Below are positions 43,527 through 54,710 of a stretch of DNA of 64,000 nucleotides, piece after piece. The translations under genes were made by a program, and so were the position numbers. The notes beneath the pieces are model-generated. The model ran no database searches. It was not told the origin of the DNA and was given only the letters and a program-made list of their open reading frames with translations. The first letter of the stretch is position 1; each line of letters starts with the position of its first letter. The stretch is from Acidobacteriota bacterium. Lineage in GTDB: Bacteria > Acidobacteriota > Thermoanaerobaculia > Multivoradales > Multivoraceae. Location: positions 310,001 to 374,000 of the forward strand of contig JAPPFP010000006.1 of assembly GCA_028877275.1 (NCBI GenBank). Reading direction: 5' to 3'.

Positions 43527-44432
43527 ATGGATGGCATGACGACACGACGACCGCCGGTGGATCACATCGTGCGCACGCGCGACCTCTACTCGAGCCTGGG
43601 CCACGATCCCTATCGATGGGTTCGCAATGACGATGCGCCGCCGTGGACCGAGCTGGCGAAGCCCCTGCGCGAGTGTCGAGTGGGGCTGGTGGGCTCCGGT
43701 GGCGTGTACCGGACGGGTCAGGTCGCCTTCCACCATCGGGACGACATCTCGCTGCGTGTGATCGACACGTCGGTTCCCGTCCCGGAACTGCGGACGAGCC
43801 ACTTCGCTTACGACCAGACCGACGCCCGCACCGACCCGAACGTCGTCTTCCCACTCGACGCGCTGCACGCCCTGGTGGCCGAGGGCGTCATCGGCGAACT
43901 GTCGGCGCGCGCCTACGCCTTCATGGGAGGGATCTACTCGGCCCGCCGCGTTCGGGACGTACTGGCGCCGGAGATCAGCCGCCGTCTGGCGGAGGACCAG
44001 GTCGATCTGGCGCTGCTGGTCCCCGTGTGACCGGTCTGCCATCAGTCCGTGGGGCTGATAGCGCGCCGGGTCGAGGCGGACGGGATTCCGACCACGTCGC
44101 TGACCTCGGCTCTCTCGATCACGCGCTCGGTCAATCCTCCGCGTGCCGTCTTCCTCGACTATCCCCTCGGCCACACGGCGGGGAAGGCGAAGGACCCGGC
44201 GCTGCAGCGGGAGATCGTTGCCGCCGCGCTCGCGGCCGTGGACGAACTGGATCAGCCGGGCGCCGTGAAGATGCTGCCGTACCGCTGGTCGCGCGATGAC
44301 GACTGGAAGCGCGAGACGATGCTGAACGGCGACACGCGGAGCCATCGGTCGAGCAGTCCGGAGTACCAGTGCGAGGCCGACCGGGCGCTTGCGGTCGCGG
44401 CGGGGGACTGTCCGACCTGCGTCTTTCTGTGA
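43527..44432 (+). CDS. Selenoprotein of the glycine/betaine/D-proline reductase component B family, in-frame UGA
   Basis: Reading through TGA at 44028-44030 as selenocysteine gives a 301-residue protein with Sec at residue 168. The frame on both sides is the same and the flanks form a single conserved block: LALLVPV, then Sec, then PVCHQSVGLIARRVEADG, a U-x-x-C redox motif. The N-terminal half has RECRVGLVGSGGVYRTGQV and the C-terminal half RAVFLDYPLGHTAGKAKDP, as in the GrdB/PrdB-like family, whose members reduce or sense small substrates with thiols. A second CxxC (CPTC) lies at the end. A stem-loop sits 10 bases after the TGA. Without recoding, the product would end just before its active site. 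No selenium-insertion genes lie in the window. Confidence 0.8.
44041..44059 (+). promoter_or_regulatory. Bacterial SECIS-like hairpin after in-frame TGA
   Basis: ATCAGTCC (44041-44048) pairs with GGGCTGAT (44052-44059), one pair being T:G, around a GTG loop. It begins 10 bases after the TGA at 44028-44030, and the apical GU lies about 19 bases after it. That matches the position and loop type of bacterial SECIS elements, where SelB recognises a GU in the apical loop of a hairpin within the coding region. Confidence 0.7.
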
Positions 44433-44464
44433 GGGCGGGTGCGGAGCATCGCCTGAGCGAAGGT

Positions 44465-44503
44465 GGCGCCGGGCGATGCGACACGCTCGCACCACCCGGC
44501 GCC
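44465..44503. repeat. Two-tier palindrome downstream of selenoprotein gene
   Basis: GGCGCCGGG (44465-44473) pairs with 44495-44503; inside it TGCGA pairs with TCGCA around CACGC. It lies 32 bases after the selenoprotein stop and abuts a second palindrome. It could end transcription from either side or be a REP-like element. Confidence 0.5.
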
Positions 44504-44546
44504 GAACGGGTCCGTGCCTTGCCCCTTTTAGGGCACAGACCCGTTC
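44504..44546. repeat. Long palindrome, terminator-like or REP-like
   Basis: GAACGGGTCCGTGCC (44504-44518) pairs with 44532-44546 with one mismatch, which becomes a G:U pair in minus-strand RNA. The centre CCCCTTTTAGGG is itself partly self-complementary. It lies between two convergent genes. Confidence 0.5.
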
Positions 44547-44609
44547 ATATGTACGAATGGAAACAGCCGGAGTTCGATCCGGATTCCAGATTCTCGCCGT
44601 CGGGGGGCA

Positions 44610-44646
44610 GGTCAGGGTCTGACTTGTGCCTGACGGGAGTCTGACC
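44610..44646. repeat. Imperfect inverted repeat with recurring GTCAGAC words
   Basis: GGTCAG (44610-44615) is inverted as CTGACC (44641-44646), and the words GTCTGAC and CCTGAC recur between them. It is the third palindromic unit in 180 bases, just before the end of the minus-strand membrane-protein gene. Confidence 0.35.
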
Positions 44647-44675
44647 GGCGCCCCCCAGGCGCTCCGGTCAGCTGC

Positions 44676-45029
44676 TCAGAACGGTTTGTACAGCGACAGG
44701 TAGGCAGCGAGCGCCGCCAGCAACGGCAGGATGACGACCAGCGGTTTGGCCAGAGCCTGGTTGCGATAGGGCAGCGTGAGCGCGGCTCCGAAGAACAGCC
44801 AGATGACCAGCTTCGCCCAGGCCCAACCGGGCAGGCTTCCGCCGAGCATGCCGAAACCGGCTACGACGCTCAGGACCAGGCCGACTCCGTGCATGGCGGC
44901 GAGCAGGCCGCGCAGTTGGTTGTCCTCCCTGCGACCGCCATTCGCGGCGTGAACCGCCACGCCGCCCGCGGCGGCAAGCACCATGACCGCTCCCAGTACG
45001 TGCAGGAGCTTGTAGACCGTGTAGGGCAC
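44676..45029 (-). CDS. Small four-helix membrane protein
   Basis: A 117-residue integral membrane protein with about four hydrophobic helices: [54 protein letters not shown] and [18 protein letters not shown]. Histidines in the first helix (LLHVLG) and near the second (AMHGVG) might bind a metal or haem, as in SirB or CopD-like proteins, but I cannot assign a family. It is divergent from the myo-inositol oxygenase gene by 56 bases. Confidence 0.65.
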   Translation of the reverse strand: MPYTVYKLLHVLGAVMVLAAAGGVAVHAANGGRREDNQLRGLLAAMHGVGLVLSVVAGFGMLGGSLPGWAWAKLVIWLFFGAALTLPYRNQALAKPLVVILPLLAALAAYLSLYKPF

Positions 45030-45085
45030 TCTCGGGTCGGTTCCTCCCCAGGTTGGCGGGGCGTCTGGCTGTTAGCGTATCGCCA

Positions 45086-45937
45086 ATGGCGCCCCTTGAG
45101 CGACTCGACGACTGGGACGACTTCGTCGCTGAGCTCTATCCGACGCCGGCGGAATCGGGCGGCAAACGGCGGGAGGACTACCGGGACTTCGAGGCGCCGC
45201 CCCGCGACACGGTGCGCGAGTTCTACCGGCTGAACCACCGCCACCAGACCTGGGACTTCGTTCAGGACAAGAAGGCGGAGTACCTCACGCTCGACCGGGC
45301 TGAACTCCCGGTCTGGGAGGCGCTCGAGTTCCTGAACACTCTGGTGGACGACTCGGACCCGGATCTGGACCTCTCCCAGCTCGACCACCTGCTGCAGACG
45401 GCCGAGGCGATCCGGGCCGACGGTCATCCGGACTGGTTCGTGCTGGCCGGACTGGTACACGACCTGGGCAAGGTGCTTTGCCTGTGGGGCGAGCCGCAGT
45501 GGGCCGTGGTCGGCGACACCTTCCCGGTCGGCTGCGCGTTCTCGGACCGGATCGTCTACCCGGAGCTGTTCGAGGACAATCCGGACACGGCGAATCCGAC
45601 CTACTCGACACCTCTTGGGGTGTACGAACCGGGTTGCGGCCTGGACCGGGTTCACCTGTCCTGGGGGCACGACGAGTACCTCTACCAGGTGCTCAGCGAC
45701 TACCTGCCGGAACCGGCCCTCTACATGATCCGCTACCACTCCTTCTACGCGTGTCACCGCGAAGGCGCGTACCGGGAGTTGATGAACGACCGTGACCGCG
45801 AGATGTTCGCCTGGGTACGGCGCTTCAACGGCTACGACCTGTACTCGAAGAGTGATCGTCCGCCGGACGCGGCGGAGTTGAGGCCGTACTACCAGGGCCT
45901 GATCGACCGCTACCTGCCGGCGAAGCTGAACCTGTAG
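45086..45937 (+). CDS. myo-Inositol oxygenase (bacterial MIOX)
   Basis: A 283-residue non-haem di-iron oxygenase, almost the length of the human enzyme (285). It converts myo-inositol and O2 to D-glucuronate. All six iron ligands can be placed: His in RADGHPDWF, the His-Asp pair in LVHDLGKVL, His in [10 protein letters not shown], His in RYHSFYACH, and Asp in FNGYDLYSK. The N-terminal [21 protein letters not shown] and LLQTAEAIR are also diagnostic. MIOX is well known in eukaryotes and sparse in bacteria. A CUT2-type sugar importer lies 3.4 kb downstream. ATG 45086 has no clear ribosome site. Confidence 0.9.
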   Translation: MAPLERLDDWDDFVAELYPTPAESGGKRREDYRDFEAPPRDTVREFYRLNHRHQTWDFVQDKKAEYLTLDRAELPVWEALEFLNTLVDDSDPDLDLSQLDHLLQTAEAIRADGHPDWFVLAGLVHDLGKVLCLWGEPQWAVVGDTFPVGCAFSDRIVYPELFEDNPDTANPTYSTPLGVYEPGCGLDRVHLSWGHDEYLYQVLSDYLPEPALYMIRYHSFYACHREGAYRELMNDRDREMFAWVRRFNGYDLYSKSDRPPDAAELRPYYQGLIDRYLPAKLNL

Positions 45938-45962
45938 CCGGTTGACAGACGGGCTGGCTGCC

Positions 45963-47348
45963 CTACTCGAAGCGCATCAGGGCGGCGACGGCGAGCACCG
46001 CCATCGCGACCAGGTAGAGCTTGACGATGGCGGGCAGGATGAAGCGCAGCCAGCGCTGGTAGGGGATGCGCGCGAGAAGGAGCATGCCCATCAGCAGGGC
46101 GTTCGTCGGCACGATCAGGTTCATCAGCCCGTCGCCGAGCTGGTAGGCCAGGACGGACGTCTCGCGACCTACCCCGGTGAGGTCGGCGAGCGGCGCCATG
46201 ATCGGCATCGTCACGTAGGCCTGCCCGCTGCCCGAGGGGATCAGGAAGTTGCACACGCTCTGCACCAGGAGCATGCCCCACGCCGAGATGACCGCGGCTC
46301 CTGAACCCAGGGCCTCCGCCTTCGCGAGCAGGGAGGCGATGCCGTGGATCACGGTGTCGATGACCCGGGCGTCCGAAAGCACGACCTCGATCGTGCGTGC
46401 GAAGCCGATGAGCAGCGCGGTGCCCGTCAGTTCGGCGGCGCCGCTGGTGAAGGCTCTGGCGGTCCGGTTCGCCGACACCCGACCGAGGACGGCCGAGATG
46501 ATCGTCACGCCCAGGAAGAGCGCCGCGAGTTCGACCAGGTACCAGCCGTGCACGTTGACGCCCCAGATGAAGATGCCGATCATGGCGGCGAAGGAACCCA
46601 GGATGCCGAGCCGGGCCGGCGTGAGTTCGGCTGCGCTCAGTTCATGCGCGCCGCCGGAGTAGTCGATGTCGCGCACGAGGCTGTGTTCCGGGTCGTCGCC
46701 GATGCGGCGCGCATAGCGCAGGACGTGGTGGACCCCGACCACCAGCATGACCGCCAGTAGCGCCCAGCGGAGCCCGAAGCCGGTACTCGGGTCCTGGCCG
46801 GCGATGTCCTTGGCGATCATCACGGTGAAGGGGTTGATCGCTGCGGTGCCGTAGCCGATCCCGGCGCCGAGATAGACGATGCCGAGGGCGACCACAGCGT
46901 CCATCTTGAGCGCGATGCACATGGCGACCAGGATCGGCACGAAGGGCATGTACTCCTCGGCCATGCCGATCGTGGACGAACCGACCGCGAACAGGGCGGT
47001 CATTCCTCCGACCAGCAGGACCGGCCGCCCGCCCAGGGTCTTGATCGCTGCACCGATCGCGGCGTCGATCGCGCCGGTGGTCCGGATGACCCCGATCGCG
47101 CCGCCGACCAGGAAGACGAAGAAGATGATCTCGGCCGCCGCCTCGAGCCCCCTGGGCACTTTCGTGAGGGAGGCGTGCCAGGGCAGGGGCGCCGCCTCGA
47201 CCGTGTGGTACGTGCCCGCCAGCACCTGCCTGCCGTCGCGCTCGTACTCGCCTGCCGGCAGCACGTAGGTGAGGACCTGCGCCGCCACGATCATGGCGAA
47301 GATCAGCACCAGGGCTTCCGGAAAACGGCTTGGGCTGTTGGTCGTCAT
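45963..47348 (-). CDS. YfcC-like transporter
   Basis: A 461-residue polytopic membrane protein with about 12 hydrophobic helices. Blocks such as ALVLIFAMIVAAQVLTYVLP, STIGMAEEYMPFVPILVA, YGTAAINPFTVMIAKDIAG and CNFLIPSGSGQAYVTMPIMA match the YfcC/DcuC group of carboxylate and amino-acid transporters. The repeated S-G-S-G/N-P patterns form re-entrant loops in this superfamily. Substrate unknown. It is convergent with the MIOX gene. Confidence 0.8.
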   Translation of the reverse strand: MTTNSPSRFPEALVLIFAMIVAAQVLTYVLPAGEYERDGRQVLAGTYHTVEAAPLPWHASLTKVPRGLEAAAEIIFFVFLVGGAIGVIRTTGAIDAAIGAAIKTLGGRPVLLVGGMTALFAVGSSTIGMAEEYMPFVPILVAMCIALKMDAVVALGIVYLGAGIGYGTAAINPFTVMIAKDIAGQDPSTGFGLRWALLAVMLVVGVHHVLRYARRIGDDPEHSLVRDIDYSGGAHELSAAELTPARLGILGSFAAMIGIFIWGVNVHGWYLVELAALFLGVTIISAVLGRVSANRTARAFTSGAAELTGTALLIGFARTIEVVLSDARVIDTVIHGIASLLAKAEALGSGAAVISAWGMLLVQSVCNFLIPSGSGQAYVTMPIMAPLADLTGVGRETSVLAYQLGDGLMNLIVPTNALLMGMLLLARIPYQRWLRFILPAIVKLYLVAMAVLAVAALMRFE

Positions 47349-47370
47349 GACCGTTGTCGCCGGCAGGGCG

Positions 47371-49263
47371 TCAATTCGCGTGGCGACGGCTGCGGGCTTC
47401 GCGGCGTTGCTGCTGGCGGCTCTCGATGTTGGTGATCGAGTCGTCCGGGACGGCCTCGATCAGGCGGCGTGTGTACTCCTCGCGCGGTGTCATGTAGATC
47501 GCCTCGGACGGTCCCTGTTCCACGATCTTGCCGTCGAGCATCACCGCCATCATGTCGGACATGAACTTGACCACCGACAGGTCGTGGCTGATGAAGATGT
47601 AGGTCAGGTCGCGTTCTTCCTGCAGGTCCTTGAGCAGGTTCAGCACCTGCGCCTGCACCGAAACGTCGAGCGCGGACACCGATTCGTCGCAGATGATCAG
47701 CTTCGGCTGGACCGCCAGTGCGCGGGCCACCGATATCCGCTGGCGCTGGCCGCCAGAGAACTCGTGGGGGTAGCGGCGGAGGTGGCCGGTCTCCATGCCG
47801 ACCTCTTCGAGCAGTCGGGCGGCCCGGTCACGGCGGTCGCTCCGGCTCTCGCCGATCTTGTGGATCGCCATGGCTTCGCTGAGCATGGCCTCGACGGTCA
47901 TCCGCGGGTTCAGTGACGAGTAGGGGTCCTGGAGGATGATCTGCATCTTGCCGCGCAGGGACCTCAAGCGGCTCGCCGGGATCGTGGTCACGTCCTGGTC
48001 CTCGAACTGGACCGTTCCGCCGGTGATGTCGATCAGTCGCAGCAGCGCCAGCCCAGTGGTCGTCTTGCCGCAGCCGGATTCCCCGACCAATCCGAGGGTT
48101 TGGCCCGGATAGACGTCGAAGGAGATGCCGTCGACGGCTTTGACGTCGCCCACCTGCCGGCGCAGGAAGCCGCTCTTGATCGGGTAGTAGACCTTCAGAT
48201 CGCGGACCCGCAGCAGGGGTTCGGTGCCGCCCGCGACCTGGTCGCCGGGTCCGGGGTTCTCGGCGTAGCCCAGGTCCTCGAGCGCGCTCCGCGGGTGCAA
48301 CAGCCGTCCCCGTCCGCGCCCGACGAGTTCGGCGAGGGACTCCGGCGTCAGTTCGCGCTCGGTGATCCGGATCTCGCCTCCGTCGCCCTCGTCGTCCACA
48401 TCCATGAAGTCGGCGACGGTGGGCAGACGGCGGAAGTCGCGGTCGAGGTGCGGCCGGCAGGCGAGCAGCCCCTTGGTGTAAGGGTGCTGGGGGTTGCTGA
48501 ACACGTCGGTCACCGAGCCGCGCTCGACGATCCGGCCCCGGAACATGACCGCGATCCGGTCGGCGATCTCGGCGATCACGCCCAGGTCGTGGCTGATGAA
48601 CAGGATCGACATGCCGCGCTCGTCGCGCAGCCGGCGGATCAGGTCGAGAATCTGGGCCTGGATCGTGACGTCCAGCGCCGTCGACGGCTCGTCGGCGATC
48701 AGCAGCTTCGGGTTGCAGGACAGCGCCATGGCGATCATCACGCGTTGCTTCTGGCCGCCCGACATCTCGTGCGGATAGGTATCGATCCGGCGCTCGGGCT
48801 CCGGGATGCCGACCTCCTCGAACAGTTCGATCGTGCGCCGGCGGGCCTGTTTCCGGTTCATGCCGAGATGGACGCGAAGCGCTTCGCCCACCTGGTCGCC
48901 GACCCGGAACACGGGGTTCAGCGACGTGCCCGGCTCCTGGAAGATCATCCCGATGTCCTTGCCGCGCAGGTCCCGCATCTCGCGGTTGGGAAGATGGACC
49001 AGATCGCGGCCGAACCAGGCGATCTCGCCGGTCTCGATGTTCGCCGTGCTCTCGAGCAGCCGCATCACCGAAAGCGAGGTCACCGACTTGCCCGAGCCGG
49101 ACTCGCCGACGAGGCCGAGCGTCTCGCCCTCCTTGATCACCAGGTCGATGTCGTCGACCGCGCGAACGGTCTCGTGTTTGCCGTGGAAGTAGGTGCGGAG
49201 CTCCCGTATCTGGAGAAGGGGCGGCGTCGCGGCCGGCGACGAGGACACACCGCTTTCGGTCAT
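47371..49263 (-). CDS. Fused double ABC ATPase (DppD-DppF type)
   Basis: A 630-residue protein with two complete ABC ATPase domains in tandem. The first has [33 protein letters not shown] and [15 protein letters not shown]. The second has [32 protein letters not shown] and [15 protein letters not shown]. That arrangement serves oligopeptide, dipeptide or nickel importers. No matching permease or binding protein adjoins it. It may serve permeases elsewhere in the genome. ATG 49263 is preferred; TTG six codons earlier is possible. Confidence 0.88.
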   Translation of the reverse strand: MTESGVSSSPAATPPLLQIRELRTYFHGKHETVRAVDDIDLVIKEGETLGLVGESGSGKSVTSLSVMRLLESTANIETGEIAWFGRDLVHLPNREMRDLRGKDIGMIFQEPGTSLNPVFRVGDQVGEALRVHLGMNRKQARRRTIELFEEVGIPEPERRIDTYPHEMSGGQKQRVMIAMALSCNPKLLIADEPSTALDVTIQAQILDLIRRLRDERGMSILFISHDLGVIAEIADRIAVMFRGRIVERGSVTDVFSNPQHPYTKGLLACRPHLDRDFRRLPTVADFMDVDDEGDGGEIRITERELTPESLAELVGRGRGRLLHPRSALEDLGYAENPGPGDQVAGGTEPLLRVRDLKVYYPIKSGFLRRQVGDVKAVDGISFDVYPGQTLGLVGESGCGKTTTGLALLRLIDITGGTVQFEDQDVTTIPASRLRSLRGKMQIILQDPYSSLNPRMTVEAMLSEAMAIHKIGESRSDRRDRAARLLEEVGMETGHLRRYPHEFSGGQRQRISVARALAVQPKLIICDESVSALDVSVQAQVLNLLKDLQEERDLTYIFISHDLSVVKFMSDMMAVMLDGKIVEQGPSEAIYMTPREEYTRRLIEAVPDDSITNIESRQQQRREARSRRHAN

Positions 49264-49360
49264 CGGCGTGACTCTATCCAAGCCCCTTCGCGCTGCGTGT
49301 CACAATCCGGCGTTCAGGTGCCAGGATGTCGAGGGAGGTTGTAGCTATGGGGAACGGATC

Positions 49361-50335
49361 GTGAAGCGGATGCTGACGTGGATGCTCGTGGCAATGTCCT
49401 TTGCCGCGCTTGGCGCCTGCGGCGGTGGCACGGACGGGGGCGACGGCAGCGGCAGCGTCGCCCGGGGCACGATCGGCTTCTCGGCGATGACGCTCAAGAA
49501 CCCCTTCTTCAAGATCATCGCGGACAGTCTGACCGCCGAGGCGGAGCGCCACGGCTTCGAGGTCGTGGTCACCGATGCCGAGCGCGACGTGAACCGGCAG
49601 TCGCAGCAGGTCGATAACTTCCTGGCTTCCGGCGTTGCCGCGATCGTGCTCAACCCGGTGGACCGGATCGCCATCGGACCCGCGGTGCGGCGGGCGAACG
49701 AAGCCGGGGTGCCGGTGTTCACGTCCGACCTCCAGGCCGTCGCCGAGGGTGTCGAGATCGCCGGTCACGTCGGCACCGACAACTACCAGGGCGGGCTGCT
49801 CGCCGGCGAAGCGATGATCGAGGCGCTCGGAGAGGCCGGCGGCGAGGTGCTCGTGCTGCACTTCAAGCAAGCCAACTCCTGCGTCCTGCGCGTGGACGGC
49901 TTCCGTCACGCGATCGGCGAGTACAACCGCGATCGGGCCGGGGGCCGGATCGAGATCGTGGCTGAACTCGAGGGCGGCGGCCTGCGCGACGAGGGTTACC
50001 GGGCGATGGCGGACGGCATCCAGGCCTATCCGGACCTCGCCGGCGTGTTCGCGATCAACGATCCCTCGGCGCTGGGCGCGCGCACCGCGCTCGAGCAGGC
50101 GGGACGCGCGGACCAGGTCAGGATCGTCGGCTTCGACGGTGAGATCGCGGGCCGGCAGGCGATCCGGGAAGGGAAGATCTATGCCGATCCGATCCAGTAC
50201 CCGGATCGGATGGGGGTCATGACGGTGCAGAACATCGTGAGCTACCTCGACGGCGAGGACTTCGAGCGCGTCCACCTGATCCCGACGGAGCTCTACCGGC
50301 AGGCCGACGCCGAGCAGGATCCGACACTCGACTAG
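49361..50335 (+). CDS. CUT2-type sugar-binding lipoprotein of ABC importer
   Basis: A 324-residue lipoprotein (MLVAMSFAALGACGG, lipobox cysteine near residue 20) of the RbsB/periplasmic-binding-protein-like I type. GTIGFSAMTLKNPFFKIIAD opens the first domain, GVAAIVLNPVDRIAIGPAV follows, and GVFAINDPSALGARTALEQ with VRIVGFDGEIAGRQAI closes the second. It should bind a monosaccharide or polyol and deliver it to the transporter encoded next. The start is GTG at 49361. Ribose, inositol and other sugars use this class; substrate not determinable from sequence alone. Confidence 0.85.
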   Translation: MKRMLTWMLVAMSFAALGACGGGTDGGDGSGSVARGTIGFSAMTLKNPFFKIIADSLTAEAERHGFEVVVTDAERDVNRQSQQVDNFLASGVAAIVLNPVDRIAIGPAVRRANEAGVPVFTSDLQAVAEGVEIAGHVGTDNYQGGLLAGEAMIEALGEAGGEVLVLHFKQANSCVLRVDGFRHAIGEYNRDRAGGRIEIVAELEGGGLRDEGYRAMADGIQAYPDLAGVFAINDPSALGARTALEQAGRADQVRIVGFDGEIAGRQAIREGKIYADPIQYPDRMGVMTVQNIVSYLDGEDFERVHLIPTELYRQADAEQDPTLD

Positions 50336-50357
50336 GGCTCGGCCGGCCGGCGGTCAC

Positions 50358-51888
<1,531 letters not shown>

Positions 51889-51896
<8 letters not shown>

Positions 51897-53286
51897 AGGG
51901 GTCGGAGAGTCCGCCGCTGGCCGGTGGCGTCGCCGGTTGCTGGATCTCCTGGGCCGCAACCTCTCGGTCGTGGTGCTCGTCCTCCTCTGCCTGATCTCGA
52001 GCGCGGCGACCTGGCGCGAGCAGAATCCGATCACGAGTCGTTCCGGCGGCGCGGTCGCGCGCCAGGTGCTGGAGGCTTGCCCGGCGCCGTGCTCGGTGCT
52101 CGTCGTGGCGCGGGACACGGAAGCCGACCGGGTATTCGCGCAGGCGATCGAGCAGGGCCTCGACGCTGCCGGAGTCCGGATCGCCGGCCGTGTCTTCGGC
52201 CAGCCGCGCGACGTGCGGCTCGAACTGGAGCGGATCGCCGCGGACGGCGGCTCGCTCGATGCGATCGCCACCCACCGGATCGCGTCCGAGTGGGGACCGG
52301 TACGAACTGCCGGTGTGCGCGTGTTCGCGCCGGGGAGCTACTACTGGCCGACGTTCCTGACGGCCCGCAATCTGCTCAACGTGGTGAACCAGAACGCGGA
52401 CATCGCGATCATCGCGCTCGGCATGACCCTGGTCATCCTGACCGCGGGCATCGACCTCTCCGTCGGCAGTCTGCTGGCGCTGGCCGGCGTGATCACCGCG
52501 GTGGCGGCGCAGGAGTGGTTCGGTGGCGCCGCGGCCTCGCCGGCGGGACTCCTGGCGGCGATGCTCCTGGGTGTCACGGCCGCGGCCCTGGGCGGTCTCC
52601 TGAGCGGAACGATGGTCACCGCGTTCCGGGTGCCGCCGTTCGTCGCCACCCTGGGCCTGATGATGCTCGCCCGCGGACTGGCCCTGATCCTGGCCGTCGG
52701 CCATCAGCGGCGCCTGGTGGGCGGTGGTGCGGAGGGCACCCCGGAGGCCGTGCGTGTCGATGCGGCGGCCTTCGCCTGGCTCGGCAACGGCGCCGTGCTC
52801 GGCGTGCCGAACCCCATCGTGCTCATGCTCGTCCTGTTCGTGGCCGCTCACCTGCTGATGACGCGGACCATGTTCGGACGCTACGTCTACGCCGTCGGCG
52901 GCAACGTCGAGGCCGCGCGCCTGTCGGGCGTGCCGGTGACCGCGGTGCTGCTCACCGTCTACTGCCTGTGCGGGGTCTTCGCCGGCCTGGCGGGGATCGT
53001 CGACGCCTCGCGCTTCGAGGGCGGACGGCCCAACGCCGGCGAGCTCTACGAACTGCAGGTGATCGCCGCCGTGGTGGTCGGCGGCGCGAGCCTGGCGGGC
53101 GGCCGCGGCCGAATCGCGGGGACGCTGATTGGCGCGATGATCATCGCCGTCATCCAGAACGGTCTGAACATCGCGGGTGTCGCCTCCTACGAGCAGAAGG
53201 TGGTGTTCGGGGCCCTGATCCTCGCCGCGGTGCTGCTCGACCGGCTTCAGCCGAGACTCAGACGACTCCGGCGTAAACCCTTGTAG
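51889..53286 (+). CDS. CUT2-type sugar ABC importer permease with unusual N-terminal insert
   Basis: A 465-residue permease, longer than RbsC (about 320). The core, from about residue 165, is typical: NADIAIIALGMTLVILTAGI, DLSVGSLLALAGVITAVA, MFGRYVYAVGGNVEAARLSG and LYELQVIAAVVVGGASLAGG. Between the first membrane helix (NLSVVVLVLLCLISSAATW) and this core is an insert of about 100 residues (CPAPCSVLVVARDTEADR and AQAIEQGLDAAGVRIAGRVF) that resembles half of a periplasmic-binding-protein domain. TTG 51889 is chosen for the GGAGG upstream and the overlap with the ATPase stop. Confidence 0.8.
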
Positions 53287-53329
53287 GAGAAGGGCTTAGC
53301 ATCGGTGTTCGTATCTGTGTAGCCCCCCA

Positions 53330-53356
53330 CTCGACCCCTTGAGCGGGGGAGTCGAG
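53330..53356. terminator. Bidirectional terminator-like hairpin
   Basis: CTCGAC (53330-53335) pairs with GTCGAG (53351-53356), extended by three C:G pairs past a bulge. It lies in the 179-base gap between the sugar permease and the defence operon, which converge here. The rest of the gap shows nothing else I can name. Confidence 0.4.
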
Positions 53357-53465
53357 GCCACCGCGCTGCGTAAGTCATTGAGACCATTGGGCTTCCGGGC
53401 GAGGAGGTCCTAGCCGTTCGGAAGGCCGCACCTACTGCCGCGGACGAGAGCTTCGGGCAGACGCT

Positions 53466-54461
53466 CTAGAACGGGATGTCGTCGTCGAGCCAGTTTGGTG
53501 TCGGCTCTTGCGGTGGGTGTTCCTCCAGCGGAGGCACCGACACGACACGCGGATGCCCCATAGAGAGAAGAAGCATGGAGAGAAACGCCCATAGCCGGTA
53601 GAACAGATAGTCGACGTGTTCGCTAGCGTCCAGACGTTCTTGGTCGGTCTCGGAGTGGCGGATCTGCATGGTGTTGCCGATGTCGGTGAGTTGCTTGGCC
53701 TCGACCTCTAGGAGTTGGAGGTACTTCGTGGAAGAAGAGCCCGCAGCTTCCCTGAGTAGGGCTGTCGCGGATACCTTCTTGTTTGCTCCGGGACGGAGCG
53801 TCTTCAGCCGCTCCCAAGCGCGCCAGAGCGCTTCTAGCGCCTCTCGTCGGACCTCGGCTCTACGATTCAGGAACTTCGTTTGTGCCGTGCTGAGCATCCG
53901 ATCTAGCTCGGGATCGTCGGTGCGGAAGGACATGTCTTCCAGCGTTTTACGGAAGACCGGCTCTACGAGACGTTGGACTTGGCGTTCCTCATTGAGGCGG
54001 TAGGTCACGCCGTTGCGCTCGAAGATCCGATTGATCTCCTCGCGGAACTCCCGCTGGCCCCTTTGCTCGTCGAACTCGAATAGATGCTCATGCATCCCCC
54101 CGTAGTTGTGGTAGGTGCGCCGCACGGGGATGGCAACCTTGCGCGAACAGAACTCGACGAGGTCGAGAATGGACGGGGTGGCTGGAGGGGGTGGCGGATA
54201 CAAGTCGGTGGACGCCAACCATGGCCAGTTGGGCAATCCCGGCACTTCCGCATGCATGGCGTCTCGCAGGCCTTCTTCGTTGGTCCCGGCAATCACTGTT
54301 GCGTTGTTGTCGGTACAGGTGTTGGAGTAGCTCTGGGCGAAGGAGTTGTTGTTCACGCGAGTCTCGATGGCGGCCCGGATCCCGCCCCAAACGCGGTCGT
54401 CGATCTGGTCCGTAGGTTGGGGAGGAACCCTGCCCTCCCGGTCCGAGAAGTAGGAGGTCAT
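53466..54461 (-). CDS. Hypothetical protein in defence operon, possibly AbiJ-related
   Basis: A 331-residue soluble protein, last gene of the restriction/HicBA operon (six bases after hicA). ILDLVEFCSRKVAIPVRRTYH, then the block REFREEINRIFERNGVTYRL and LEVEAKQLTDIGNTMQIRHSE recall proteins annotated near abortive-infection genes with an N-terminal AbiJ-type domain, but this is memory of a pattern, not a search result. The last segment, ASEHVDYLFYRLWAFLSML, is helical. There is no signal or membrane helix. Its place directly after HicA makes a defence role plausible; mechanism unknown. Confidence 0.5.
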   Translation of the reverse strand: MTSYFSDREGRVPPQPTDQIDDRVWGGIRAAIETRVNNNSFAQSYSNTCTDNNATVIAGTNEEGLRDAMHAEVPGLPNWPWLASTDLYPPPPPATPSILDLVEFCSRKVAIPVRRTYHNYGGMHEHLFEFDEQRGQREFREEINRIFERNGVTYRLNEERQVQRLVEPVFRKTLEDMSFRTDDPELDRMLSTAQTKFLNRRAEVRREALEALWRAWERLKTLRPGANKKVSATALLREAAGSSSTKYLQLLEVEAKQLTDIGNTMQIRHSETDQERLDASEHVDYLFYRLWAFLSMLLLSMGHPRVVSVPPLEEHPPQEPTPNWLDDDIPF

Positions 54462-54467
54462 TGTCGC

Positions 54468-54710
54468 TCACAAGTCGAGCCTGCGCAGAAGCTCCTCTGT
54501 CTCCATTTCGTGGTGCCGTGCCACGCTCTTCAGAATGCTCGAGAGCGTCTTCACCTTGATCGCCGCGTGCTGCGGGATCACTTCGTGATGTTCCCCATTG
54601 ACTTGAGTCGTGATCCGCACATGGGAGCCTCGCTGTCGCACGGCGGTGTACCCCAAGCGCCGGAGCGCCGCTTGCAGCGCTGCGCCGCTCACGTTGCGGG
54701 GCAGCTTCAC
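54468..54710 (-). CDS. hicA: HicA-family toxin
   Basis: An 80-residue mRNA interferase-type toxin with a dsRNA-binding-like fold. The conserved glycine-serine-histidine in VRQRGSHVRITT places the catalytic histidine at residue 30; the N-terminal GAALQAALRRLGYTA and the VIPQH motif are also usual. It overlaps the antitoxin gene by four bases (ATGA) and is translated after it. Confidence 0.9.
   Translation of the reverse strand: MKLPRNVSGAALQAALRRLGYTAVRQRGSHVRITTQVNGEHHEVIPQHAAIKVKTLSSILKSVARHHEMETEELLRRLDL

Noticed and set aside
44028-44030. TGA as a true stop, splitting the selenoprotein locus into two genes
   Set aside because: The downstream frame has no independent ribosome site and continues the same conserved region directly after TGA; the hairpin and the C-x-x position fit selenocysteine.
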